Source of the DNA: Saprospiraceae bacterium
GTDB taxonomy: Bacteria > Bacteroidota > Bacteroidia > Chitinophagales > Saprospiraceae
Length of the DNA stretch: 64,000 nt
Assembly: GCA_016713025.1 (NCBI GenBank)
Contig: JADJPZ010000004.1
Span: forward strand, 2,790,001 to 2,854,000
Reading direction: 5' to 3'
The notes below the pieces were generated by a model. That model was not told the DNA's origin and did no database searches. It saw only the letters and a program-made list of their open reading frames with translations. Positions 16,659 through 25,488 of this stretch are shown here, piece after piece. The position numbers and the translations under genes were made by a program. The number at the start of each line of letters is the position of its first letter. Positions within the stretch are counted from its first letter, which is position 1.

Positions 16659-17891
16659 TTACGAACTAGGAAATATAATTTTTAAATATTTTTCTGATAA
16701 TATGCTGTAATCTAAATTTTTTAATGCGTATTCTCTGCCGTTTTTACCTTTTTGTTTTAAAGTTGCTACGTTCATATTACTAATATTTAAAATAGAAGTA
16801 ACAATATTTTCAAAATTTAAAGATGATATTACAAATCCTCCGTCTGATTCTTCAATAGTTGACTTATATCCATCATAAATTAAAATTGTTGGGTTGCTAC
16901 TCAATAAGTATTCATTTAATTTATTTGGAGAAATACCATACCTATAAATATTATGAGGAGAAACATGTATAATATTGGCTTCAAAATGAGACAACAAAAA
17001 AGGAACGTCTGATTTCGGAATAGCGTTGTGAAATATAATATTTTTATTATTTTTATACTTCTCCATTAGGTTCTTCTTTTGGGTTCCATCGCCTACTATA
17101 TGAAAGAGTATCCTTTGGTTTATTTTATAGCATTCAATTAAAATCTCAATCATTTTCTCAACATCATTTACTTGACCAATGCTGCCTGTGTAAATGATAT
17201 TGAAATTGGATTGGTTTATCTTTCCAATTATGCCCAGGGTTGTGTCCGAAAAATCACTTTTTCTATAAGGATTCAACTCAATGCCTTGTGGTATATGGTG
17301 AACTTTATTTTTATATTTTTGTGGAATATGTAGTATTAAATTGGGCATTAATCCAATTATATTATCCGCATATTTATAACCCAATTGCTCTATGAATCCC
17401 AGAAATAAAATAATAGGATTATATCTTGAGTAGCTTCCTATTTCGATTAGAGTTAAAGGCCATATATCTCTAATTTCTAATATAAATTTACATCCAAATT
17501 TCCATTTGAAATAAATACCATTTATGATTGTGAGTAAAGAAAGAGAAGATACAATAATGGCATCTGGCTTTTGTTTCTTTACAATATCATTTCCAAGCTT
17601 AAAAACATACCATTCATACTTCACCCAAGATAAGATTCTCTTAAAAGAAAAACCTAAGGATATCAATGGTCCTCTTAATAAATAATGGTGGACACCATCA
17701 ATTACGTCATATTTAAAATATTGATCGAATATATTTGGTTCAATATTTTTTATCCCCGATGAATATGATGTCATCAGAATAGTATTATAACCTTTTATGG
17801 CGAAATATTTTGAAAAATAAAATTGTCTTGTTGCATTTCCATAAGGAGGAGCTATAGCATATTTAGAAATGTACCAAATCGTTTTTGCCAA
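16659..17891 (-). CDS. WbuB-like family 4 glycosyltransferase
   Basis: 410 residues, GT-B fold. The N-terminal acceptor half opens IWYISKYAIAPPYGNATRQFYF. The C-terminal donor half begins near NIIYTGSIGQVNDVEKMI and contains FHIVGDGTQKKNL and GISPNKLNEYLLSSNP, where the EX7E-type donor-binding region lies. WbuB-type enzymes add N-acetylated deoxy-hexosamines to lipid-linked precursors at the cytoplasmic face. Its stop codon is 2 nt from the start of the LpxD-like gene's end, so the two are tightly coupled. The 224 bp to the next gene (16435-16658) are AT-rich with no feature seen. Confidence 0.85.
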   Translation of the reverse strand: MAKTIWYISKYAIAPPYGNATRQFYFSKYFAIKGYNTILMTSYSSGIKNIEPNIFDQYFKYDVIDGVHHYLLRGPLISLGFSFKRILSWVKYEWYVFKLGNDIVKKQKPDAIIVSSLSLLTIINGIYFKWKFGCKFILEIRDIWPLTLIEIGSYSRYNPIILFLGFIEQLGYKYADNIIGLMPNLILHIPQKYKNKVHHIPQGIELNPYRKSDFSDTTLGIIGKINQSNFNIIYTGSIGQVNDVEKMIEILIECYKINQRILFHIVGDGTQKKNLMEKYKNNKNIIFHNAIPKSDVPFLLSHFEANIIHVSPHNIYRYGISPNKLNEYLLSSNPTILIYDGYKSTIEESDGGFVISSLNFENIVTSILNISNMNVATLKQKGKNGREYALKNLDYSILSEKYLKIIFPSS

Positions 17892-17893
17892 AA

Positions 17894-18814
17894 TTATAAA
17901 TTTTTTATCTTCTTTTGAATCTCTAAAAACTCTTTCAAAGGTCTTGCCGGGGAGCCTGTATATGTTTCCCCATCAGGCACCGATTTTGTCACTAATGCAG
18001 CCATTCCAATTGTTGTATTTTTACCAATAGAAATACCATTCATTAAGGAAACACTTGGCGCTACCCATGAATTATCTCCTATTTTAGTACTGCCACCGAC
18101 CATAGTATTGGCAATCACAAAAGTATTTTCACCAATTTCGACATTATGAGCGATATGAACCAAATTATCAATTTTAGCTCCCCTCTTTATTATAGTATTA
18201 CCAAGCGAACCTTTGTCAATACAAGTATTCGCTCCAATTTCAACGTCATTTTCAATTATAACTCCTCCTATATGTGGAAACTTAAATACTTCTCCATTTT
18301 CATCTTTTTCATATCCAAATCCATCCGCACCCACAACAGTTCCACTGTTTATTATGACATTACTGCCTATACTTACCTGATCGTATATAAATATATTTCC
18401 ATAAATGACAGTATTTGGACCAATGCTAGATTTACCAACATATGTAAATGGTCCTATAAATACAGAATTATCAATAATTGCTTCAGGATGCACAACTGCT
18501 GAAGGATGAATTCCTGGTTTTACTTTTTCAGTAAAAAACTCTTGAATCACCTTTATAAATGTTAGTCTTGGATTTTTAACAACAAACAGTACTTTTCCTT
18601 CAACTGCACTGAGCTCATTGTCATCAGGGACAATTATAGCTCGGGCTTTGGTATTGTTGACTACAGTTTGCTTGTCAGGCAAAGAGCTTTTAATCCAAAT
18701 AATACTACTTTCATCAGCATCTTGAAGTGTTGATGCCTTTCTAATTATAATATCTTCGTCAAAACCAACTTGGTCTATATTCAAAAAGTTTCTTAATTGT
18801 TTAATTGAGATCAT
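17894..18814 (-). CDS. LpxD-like UDP-amino-sugar N-acyltransferase (1)
   Basis: 306 residues, somewhat shorter than lipid A LpxD (about 340). An N-terminal uridine-binding-like domain (residues 1-95, ending VKNPRLTFIKVI) precedes a left-handed beta-helix of hexapeptide repeats. GADGFGYEKDENGEVFKFPHIGGV and the catalytic-type histidine in NLVHIAHNVEIGEN match LpxD. Its place inside a polysaccharide locus, and a second version at 62987-63886, argue that it acylates a 3- or 4-amino UDP-sugar of the repeat unit rather than lipid A. A housekeeping LpxD role cannot be excluded. Confidence 0.82.
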   Translation of the reverse strand: MISIKQLRNFLNIDQVGFDEDIIIRKASTLQDADESSIIWIKSSLPDKQTVVNNTKARAIIVPDDNELSAVEGKVLFVVKNPRLTFIKVIQEFFTEKVKPGIHPSAVVHPEAIIDNSVFIGPFTYVGKSSIGPNTVIYGNIFIYDQVSIGSNVIINSGTVVGADGFGYEKDENGEVFKFPHIGGVIIENDVEIGANTCIDKGSLGNTIIKRGAKIDNLVHIAHNVEIGENTFVIANTMVGGSTKIGDNSWVAPSVSLMNGISIGKNTTIGMAALVTKSVPDGETYTGSPARPLKEFLEIQKKIKNL

Positions 18815-19031
18815 TCTATGTTCTTTATAATTTTATAAAAATCCAAACATCCTAAATTATGTCCACTAAATCATAACTAGTCTACTAACATTTTGCGATT
18901 GTGCAAGCTTTTTGAAATTATCAAAAAAATAATATTTATTAAAATTAAAAATTAATAACGGACTAAAATTATTTTTGAAGCATCTAGATATAAACAACTC
19001 TAATTTGTTAGTATAGGGTAAAATTTATAAG

Positions 19032-20987
19032 TTATTTTCTAAACATAAGGTGAATAGCATTACCATCATCCCATTTATAAGGATGACCAACAGAAATATT
19101 TGCATTTGCTGCAGCCGTATTTGCATCAAGTGAAGTAGCCCCTGTTAATGTAACAAGTCCAGAAAAAAAACTTTGATCAGCTCCTATAGACATAGTTCCT
19201 ATTTTACCAGTTGAGTCAACGACTAAACTAGCAACAGCATTGACTGGCACTGAATTAGCTGATGAATAACCTGGAATTGTAACAGTCTTATCACTACCTT
19301 TGAATTCTATAACATTATTTAGATTTCCGGTATTATTTGCTAATTGAATTTGTAATTCACCATGTGCAGTATCTATGTATCTATTTAAAACTTGAATTCT
19401 TGAAAGTTCATTTGTTCCATTATTACTAAACATTTTTATTCCATAAGTGGTTGGGGTTATTATTGTCCCATTTAATCCTTCCTGATCAATTCTAATAAAA
19501 TCTCCTTTGAGATGTAATTTTTCTAAAGGAGATGAATTTATACTTAGATCAATTCCTAATGCTCCATACAATTGACTCTCCTGAGTCAAATCGGCATAAC
19601 CAATTTTAGTTTGAAATGATTTATCAATACTTTGATTATGACCAATTATTATTGAATTTTGCATAGTTGTAGTAGTGCTTTTCAGAGTATTATCGCCAAT
19701 ATATATCATATCATTGTCTGCAACATTGGATAAAGAAAAATTAGACACCTCTCTTCCACCTGCTCCAACGCCAATTCCTATCATAGTTCCTGTAGTATTA
19801 TGAAACCCTACCTCAACTCCGACCCCTGTAATTCTGCCTGTAGTAGTATTTCTTCCAATTTGGTTCCCAACCCCCGTATTTTCCCCTGTTGTTGCAAGTC
19901 TAAAGGCTTCGTAACCTACTCCCGTCATTCCTGAATCATTTGCCGCATTTAAAGCATAATAACCAAAGCCCGTTTGAATATTGGATGTGGTACTAGCACA
20001 TGCTTCATCTCCAAAACATGAAGAGTTTGATGTTGTGCTATTCTGTAAACTGCCAGTTCCGAAGGCAGTAGCGTGCCCTGAAATATTTTTTTTTAAGGCA
20101 TTAATGCCCACTGCTGTGATATAGCCATTGGTAGAATTATCTTTTCCTGCATTTGGCCCTATGGCAACTCCGATACCGTTAGACATACTGTTGTAACCTA
20201 TTGCAACACTTGGTTGCTGATCTTCTGTTGGATGCCAAAAATCATTATTAAATTTAATTCCTGTATCCCAATTTCCGATCAAAACTTTTTTATTACTTCC
20301 TGTATTTATAATACCATGAGTAACTATATCTCCATTTGCTATTAAATCACCTTCTACTGATATATTACTTTTGGTTACTTTTTGAAGTTTAATATTCCCT
20401 ACGGTTAGATTCATTGGATAGACGGCTTGTATTATTACGGTATTTTCATCTCCAACTTTTATATAATCAAAACTTGTACCATTAGATTTTGCTGTAAAAG
20501 AAGGCATTCCTCCGACAAAGAAAGTTACACCTCCACTGATATAGTTACTTATGGTCCATTCTATTCTATACAATTCTCCGTTATCTAAATTAATATTTTG
20601 TCCAATTCGGTTCAATTGTCCCAAATGAGGTTGATTGTGATTTATTCCACCAGGTACCAATTGCCAATTCACTGGACTTGTCTGCCCATTATAATGGGAT
20701 TCATTTACATCCCAACTACTAAGGTCACTAAAGCTGCCATTTACAAGTAAATTTCCACCTAGTGATCCTATAGAATAAGTATTACCTTCTTTAATTTTTA
20801 ATGCAGTGCATTCAAAAACTACTATAGAGTCAATTGTTACCTTCGCAGTATCATAAGATAAAGAAATTATTAAATCATTTATATCATTACCCTTTGGAAA
20901 GGGCATCTTATATTTAATTGAATCGGAGGCAAACGTAAACTCTATTAAAAGTAGGTTAGAAAATAATATTAAAAAAAATAATTTCAT
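19032..20987 (-). CDS. Secreted protein with YadA-head-like repeats
   Basis: 651 residues. A signal peptide is visible (MKLFFLILFSNLLLIEFTFA). Residues of about 85-200 resemble a beta-sandwich carbohydrate-binding type domain. From about residue 260 to 415 come 14-residue repeats of the type AxGxxALxxxTTGxxxTGVG, as in the left-handed beta-roll head of YadA and phage tail-fibre-like proteins. The C-terminus (about 480-651) resembles fibre domains ending in MFRK. No S74 peptidase motif was seen. It is probably a surface or fibre protein. No T9SS sorting domain is obvious. Why it sits within a polysaccharide locus is unknown. Confidence 0.7.
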   Translation of the reverse strand: MKLFFLILFSNLLLIEFTFASDSIKYKMPFPKGNDINDLIISLSYDTAKVTIDSIVVFECTALKIKEGNTYSIGSLGGNLLVNGSFSDLSSWDVNESHYNGQTSPVNWQLVPGGINHNQPHLGQLNRIGQNINLDNGELYRIEWTISNYISGGVTFFVGGMPSFTAKSNGTSFDYIKVGDENTVIIQAVYPMNLTVGNIKLQKVTKSNISVEGDLIANGDIVTHGIINTGSNKKVLIGNWDTGIKFNNDFWHPTEDQQPSVAIGYNSMSNGIGVAIGPNAGKDNSTNGYITAVGINALKKNISGHATAFGTGSLQNSTTSNSSCFGDEACASTTSNIQTGFGYYALNAANDSGMTGVGYEAFRLATTGENTGVGNQIGRNTTTGRITGVGVEVGFHNTTGTMIGIGVGAGGREVSNFSLSNVADNDMIYIGDNTLKSTTTTMQNSIIIGHNQSIDKSFQTKIGYADLTQESQLYGALGIDLSINSSPLEKLHLKGDFIRIDQEGLNGTIITPTTYGIKMFSNNGTNELSRIQVLNRYIDTAHGELQIQLANNTGNLNNVIEFKGSDKTVTIPGYSSANSVPVNAVASLVVDSTGKIGTMSIGADQSFFSGLVTLTGATSLDANTAAANANISVGHPYKWDDGNAIHLMFRK

Positions 20988-21311
20988 TGTAAATATAGGT
21001 TAAACAAAAAATCAATAACACAGAGTTTAGGCGTATTGTTATTAACGTCTTTTATTTCTTATATACATTTAGGCCTTTACAGAAATACGATGTAAGCTAA
21101 ATAAATCCTTTTACATGATTGTTTTCTATTGATTTTATATTATATTTATATTCAAGCATTTTGAATATAATTCATTTTCAAAGATGATTGATATTTCTTT
21201 TTTTAAAGCAGAAAATCCGAATCAATAATTTTATAAATCAACCAAGTGAATTTGCACACTATTAAACATAAATGTTTTATAATCAATTAATTGCAATCAT
21301 TAAATAAAAAA
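20988..21311. other. AT-rich intergenic spacer
   Basis: About 320 bp with no gene, palindrome or repeat seen. It must hold the promoter for the YadA-like gene and any terminator for the upstream operon, but I cannot point to either. Confidence 0.4.
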
Positions 21312-21971
21312 TTATAATTTTGAAAAAATACGAACTACTTCAAACACTTCAGCGTATTCCATCCCTGCTTGAACACCTCTGACTTTTACTTGGGCTTTTA
21401 TAAAATCCGGATCAGAATAGCCTCTAAATGTTTGGGACTTATACTCTTGAATTGCTTTAATTTTTTTTTCAACATGATCTGTTGTTAATTCAAAAAAACA
21501 AGTATTGCGGAATGATATGATATTCCACAATAGTTCATATGATAAAACTGTACTGTTTTTAAATGCTCTAACCCCTTCCTCTGCAATTACTTTATGATCT
21601 TGGTGTAAATCATTAAGTGACGGGATAAATACGATGTCGGGTTTTATAGAGTTTCTAAGTTTGATTATGTCTTCTAGTATTTCTTGCCTATGATAATTAA
21701 ATTTTCTAACCGGGTACCGTAAGCTATGAACATTTTTATTTTTAAAACCCAGAATATTTGTTGCTGCAATCAGTTCGGTCTCCAGAATATCCTTTGGATA
21801 ACCATCAGGTACAGATTCTTCACATATAGAAAAAGAAACATAATGACCTTCGGCACCATTTTCTAACATCCTGGCAATGGTACCTCCACATCCAAATTCA
21901 CCATCATCTGTGTGAGGTGCAAGAACTAAGATTTTTTTGAAATGAAATGACATAAAATTATTTATAAGCAT
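21312..21971 (-). CDS. PIG-L (LmbE-like) family deacetylase
   Basis: 219 residues. The zinc-site motif appears as LAPHTDDGEFGCGG (canonical PHPDDE) near residue 16, and the third ligand region as LNDLHQDH near 122. Family members remove N-acetyl groups from GlcNAc-containing lipids or nucleotide sugars. Here it overlaps the upstream glycosyltransferase by 14 nt, so it is co-translated and probably deacetylates a sugar of the repeat unit or its lipid-linked precursor. The third residue of the first motif is T rather than P, which occurs in some relatives. Confidence 0.85.
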   Translation of the reverse strand: MLINNFMSFHFKKILVLAPHTDDGEFGCGGTIARMLENGAEGHYVSFSICEESVPDGYPKDILETELIAATNILGFKNKNVHSLRYPVRKFNYHRQEILEDIIKLRNSIKPDIVFIPSLNDLHQDHKVIAEEGVRAFKNSTVLSYELLWNIISFRNTCFFELTTDHVEKKIKAIQEYKSQTFRGYSDPDFIKAQVKVRGVQAGMEYAEVFEVVRIFSKL

Positions 21972-23130
21972 TAATAAATTCCTTTTCTTCTAAATTCCAA
22001 GAGAGCGACTTTGCATACCTCTGAACATTTAATTTTTTTTTCAGAATATCCTCAACCTGTAAATTCGTCAAATAGTTTTTAAATGAATCAGGATCCGTTT
22101 CGCTAATTACCCAACCTAAATTATTGTCTTTAATCAGTGAAGCCATGTATGTTAAATTAGAACTGACCACTACTGGAAGACCAGCCAGCAGGTACTCACT
22201 AAATTTATTTGGAAGGGAATATTGATAACTTAAACCAACCTTCTGATTTATAAAAAATATTCCAATATCAGCAGAAGATGTGTAGGCAACTATTTCATTC
22301 ATAGGAACACTGCTTTGGTAATGAATATTAGAATACATCTCCGAATTTAATAAGATTTCATTTTCTAGAATCCCAAAACCCATAAAAACAATATGAATAT
22401 TATTACTATTGATAGTTGAAAAAGATTCCAACAATGTAGGTATACCTCTTGCTGGAGCTAAAATACCTTGGTATATAAACAACAAATCAGAATCTTTCAA
22501 ATTAAATTTCGCTTTTAAAACATTGGTCTTTGGCAGATTTTCCTCTGCCATATAAGGAAGATTTCTTATCACATAAATAGATTTACACTGATAGTTTTCA
22601 ATATACCAATTCTTTATAGGCTCACAAACAACGATTACACTATCCGAGAATCTTATAAAAATACGTTCTATTGTTTTAAAAATAAATTTTACTTTATTTG
22701 ATAAACCCTCTTTTTCGGATTCAAGTTCATGAGGAGAATATATCAATTTGGTATTTTTCCCTAGTATTAGCTTTGCAAGTACGCAAAAAGGCAATAAATC
22801 TACTCGCCGGCATGTAATAAAGTTAGGCTTTAGTTTTAAAGACAAAGAAATAACACCCAAATAATAGCTGGCTAAAAAATAAAGCATTTTAACCAATGAA
22901 AAAATTTCTTTTCTCATTCTTTTTCGATAATCATGAGGTAATTTGGACATTACCAATATCTGGTTTGGTCCAAAGTTTATTGTTTTTATCCCATCTCCTT
23001 CACCTGTTGCCCAAACATAATCTTTACCTACAAGTCCTAAATCGACAAGGCTTTTACTTGTTTTCAAAATTCTACTCGCATTTTTAAGAGAACAAGGATA
23101 GACCTGTATATTAATTTTTTGTGAATTCAC
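21958..23130 (-). CDS. Family 4-like glycosyltransferase
   Basis: 390 residues, GT-B fold. The N-terminal half includes FITCRRVDLLPF and KLIYSPHELESEKEGL. The C-terminal half includes FIYQGILAPARGIPTLLES, a VFMGFG strand and SLPNKFSEYLLAGLPVVVS, the donor-binding region. Overlaps its neighbours at both ends (14 nt with the deacetylase, 4 nt with the beta-helix gene), so it belongs to a compact operon. Donor and acceptor are not predictable. Confidence 0.83.
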   Translation of the reverse strand: MNSQKINIQVYPCSLKNASRILKTSKSLVDLGLVGKDYVWATGEGDGIKTINFGPNQILVMSKLPHDYRKRMRKEIFSLVKMLYFLASYYLGVISLSLKLKPNFITCRRVDLLPFCVLAKLILGKNTKLIYSPHELESEKEGLSNKVKFIFKTIERIFIRFSDSVIVVCEPIKNWYIENYQCKSIYVIRNLPYMAEENLPKTNVLKAKFNLKDSDLLFIYQGILAPARGIPTLLESFSTINSNNIHIVFMGFGILENEILLNSEMYSNIHYQSSVPMNEIVAYTSSADIGIFFINQKVGLSYQYSLPNKFSEYLLAGLPVVVSSNLTYMASLIKDNNLGWVISETDPDSFKNYLTNLQVEDILKKKLNVQRYAKSLSWNLEEKEFINAYK

Positions 23131-24260
23131 TCAATTGAAAATTTTGGCTTTAGTATTTTAATATTTCTCAAAATATTCTGACCTGTTTGACTTTTTAATA
23201 ATGCGGTACCAAACTTCATCTCACCTATATCTGATTTAAACATATTTTTGTAAGATTTCACCTTTCCGTTTCGAAAATAAATGCCTTTAGTAAAAACTTT
23301 GTCCCAAGAAATATGTCCAAGGAATATATTATGATGGATTTTTACTGTATTTATTGGATCACCATGAATGACAATAGGTCCATCTTCTGTTGTATAAAAT
23401 GTATTATGATGAATATGTAGATCTGTTCCCCCTATAGTATCTTTTACTCTTTCATCATAAATACCATGCATATCTACAACATAGTTCAAACTCCTCTTAC
23501 CGAAAATATTATTACGTATTTCATACCCTGAATTCAACCTACCACTCCCTGCAACACTATGCCTATTCCAATTAAAAAAATTTTCTTCAATGATTGCATA
23601 AGCGTCATGCAATGCTACACCATATCCAAGACCCAATCTTTGATTATGATGTATGTAATTATTGCGAATAATATTTCCACTTCCACTTTCCATATCAATT
23701 GCTGCATAAGACCAACCAAGTAATTCGCAATTTTGAACAAAAAGTTTACCATATCCAATACATCGAATACCGTGTGAATAAGGCAAAGAATAATATTGAT
23801 TCTTTGCTATCAATTCATACATTTGTTGAATTCTACGAGATGTATCAGGACCCATTAACCTTATCCCAACAATTTTTATATCATCCCCTTTGCATTGAAT
23901 AGCGGGGGAGTGACCTAAATCTTTTGTAAACAATAGAGCTCCTCTATTTTTACAGGAATTCCCACTAACCAAACGAACTCCTCTTTTTAATTGAATAGGA
24001 GGCTTTCCAGTTAAATCGATAATGGAAGTATCTTTTATATAAATAGTTTGATATGGTAGTGAATTATTTATTGCCAAAATTAATTCTTCGTAATTCCTAA
24101 CAACAAAATCTGGAGTACTCTTTTGTAAAATTGTGAGTGATGTACAACCAATTTTTTTATAAATTTTTCTCGATTCCGCCCCATAATAATTAAGTTTACA
24201 ACTAGTAAAAAACAATAAATAAATGGATACGAAGAATATTTTCGTCTTTAAATTTTGCAT
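23127..24260 (-). CDS. Right-handed beta-helix lipoprotein (pectate-lyase-like)
   Basis: 377 residues. A lipoprotein signal with the lipobox FFTSC places cysteine 21 as the lipidated residue. Parallel beta-helix repeats span about residues 100-340 (IVGIRLMGPDT, FVQNCELLGWSYAAID, IIRNNYIHHN, IEENFFNWNRHS, YEIRNNIFGKRS, IHHNTFYTTEDGP, KIHHNIFLG), typical of pectate-lyase-superfamily proteins. It overlaps the polymerase gene by 13 nt. Likely exported and acts on the polymer, as a lyase, epimerase or modifying enzyme. Catalytic residues were not identified. Confidence 0.78.
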   Translation of the reverse strand: MQNLKTKIFFVSIYLLFFTSCKLNYYGAESRKIYKKIGCTSLTILQKSTPDFVVRNYEELILAINNSLPYQTIYIKDTSIIDLTGKPPIQLKRGVRLVSGNSCKNRGALLFTKDLGHSPAIQCKGDDIKIVGIRLMGPDTSRRIQQMYELIAKNQYYSLPYSHGIRCIGYGKLFVQNCELLGWSYAAIDMESGSGNIIRNNYIHHNQRLGLGYGVALHDAYAIIEENFFNWNRHSVAGSGRLNSGYEIRNNIFGKRSLNYVVDMHGIYDERVKDTIGGTDLHIHHNTFYTTEDGPIVIHGDPINTVKIHHNIFLGHISWDKVFTKGIYFRNGKVKSYKNMFKSDIGEMKFGTALLKSQTGQNILRNIKILKPKFSIE

Positions 24261-25480
24261 TGTTGATTCTTTTTTGAATAATACAGTACTAATACTCTAG
24301 AAATTAAGAACCAAATAAAAGGATTATGAAAACTTCTTGAGAAGGAAATAGCGATGAGCGTAAAAATTGTCAGAGAAACAGTTGATAAAAAAATTCCATC
24401 TTGTGTTATAAAATAAAGTTTATAAAGATAATACATTAAAATTATAACAGACATTAAAAAAAGAAAAAATGGTAGTATGCCAAATTGCTCCCAAATCGAA
24501 AAATAGGTATGTGTATAGTTTCCATCGGCACCGTTAAATAGTCTTACATCTCCCATAAAATCACCAAGTACCCAACTTTCTTTAAAATTATCATAGTTGA
24601 TCTCAGACTGCAATCTTCTTTCTGCCAACGATGCATCTTTTTTTAAGTCAGTTTTTAGAATTCGACTAGATGTAAATAAAGTATTGTTCATTTGGTTGCT
24701 ATTCCTTAATATCAAAATAGAAACTAAAGAAAAAAAACTTAAAAAGATGAGTAATCTAACATTTTTTAGAAAAATAAAAATAGTACATACAATAAAGCAA
24801 ACGAAGGTTGTGCGAGAAGGAGTTATAAATAAAACAGAAAATGTAGTAACCCATACAAAAAATTTTGTCCATAATGACTTAGACTCAAAAATTACAAATA
24901 TGGCTAAAAAAGCCAAAGAGTCTGCTAGTAAAATATAATTTACTGCTTTTGTAACTTTATAGGTGAAATAACTCGCAAACAAATAATCAAAATTCCACAA
25001 CAAAAAAGCTACATATATTATCCAAGAAACTAAAAATACTGAATAAGTTCGCCACTTGTCAACATAAAGTCCTGAAATAAACATCATAGTATACCCAGAA
25101 ATTACTGCATCAACTCTTAATAAAAACTGGTCTGTTGCGTTATATGAATAGGAAGTAATAAATGGGTACGATACTATAATCATAACTGATATAGAGAATA
25201 TACATAAAATAGGGAATCCGAGAAGCTTTAAAATCGGTTTAAAAAAAGTCAATTTATAGTCATGTGAGATCACAAGAAACATTGAAACAAAAATAGTAGT
25301 TAAAAGAATAAGCAATCTTACTGCAGAAAAGTTAATTTTGGGATATAATAAATAAACTTCTCCAAACTTATATAAAGGAGTTAAAAGAAATGCCACCAAA
25401 ATGTAAAGAATACATAATAAATATAAGGCTTTATCCAAATAGTTTTCCTTAATAATTGAAAAGTTATGGCCTATATTCAT
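24248..25480 (-). CDS. Wzy-like O-antigen polymerase
   Basis: 410 residues with many hydrophobic segments spread across the whole length (I count roughly ten to twelve). A larger periplasmic loop around residues 265-305 includes RILKTDLKKDASLAERRLQSEINYDNFKESWVLGD, then THTYFSIWEQFGILPFFLFL. This layout fits O-antigen ligase/polymerase proteins. It would join lipid-linked repeat units at the periplasmic face. It sits between the asparagine synthase homologue and the beta-helix gene and is the only polymerase candidate seen in the window. Confidence 0.78.
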   Translation of the reverse strand: MNIGHNFSIIKENYLDKALYLLCILYILVAFLLTPLYKFGEVYLLYPKINFSAVRLLILLTTIFVSMFLVISHDYKLTFFKPILKLLGFPILCIFSISVMIIVSYPFITSYSYNATDQFLLRVDAVISGYTMMFISGLYVDKWRTYSVFLVSWIIYVAFLLWNFDYLFASYFTYKVTKAVNYILLADSLAFLAIFVIFESKSLWTKFFVWVTTFSVLFITPSRTTFVCFIVCTIFIFLKNVRLLIFLSFFSLVSILILRNSNQMNNTLFTSSRILKTDLKKDASLAERRLQSEINYDNFKESWVLGDFMGDVRLFNGADGNYTHTYFSIWEQFGILPFFLFLMSVIILMYYLYKLYFITQDGIFLSTVSLTIFTLIAISFSRSFHNPFIWFLISRVLVLYYSKKNQQCKI

Positions 25481-25488
25481 AGTTTAGA

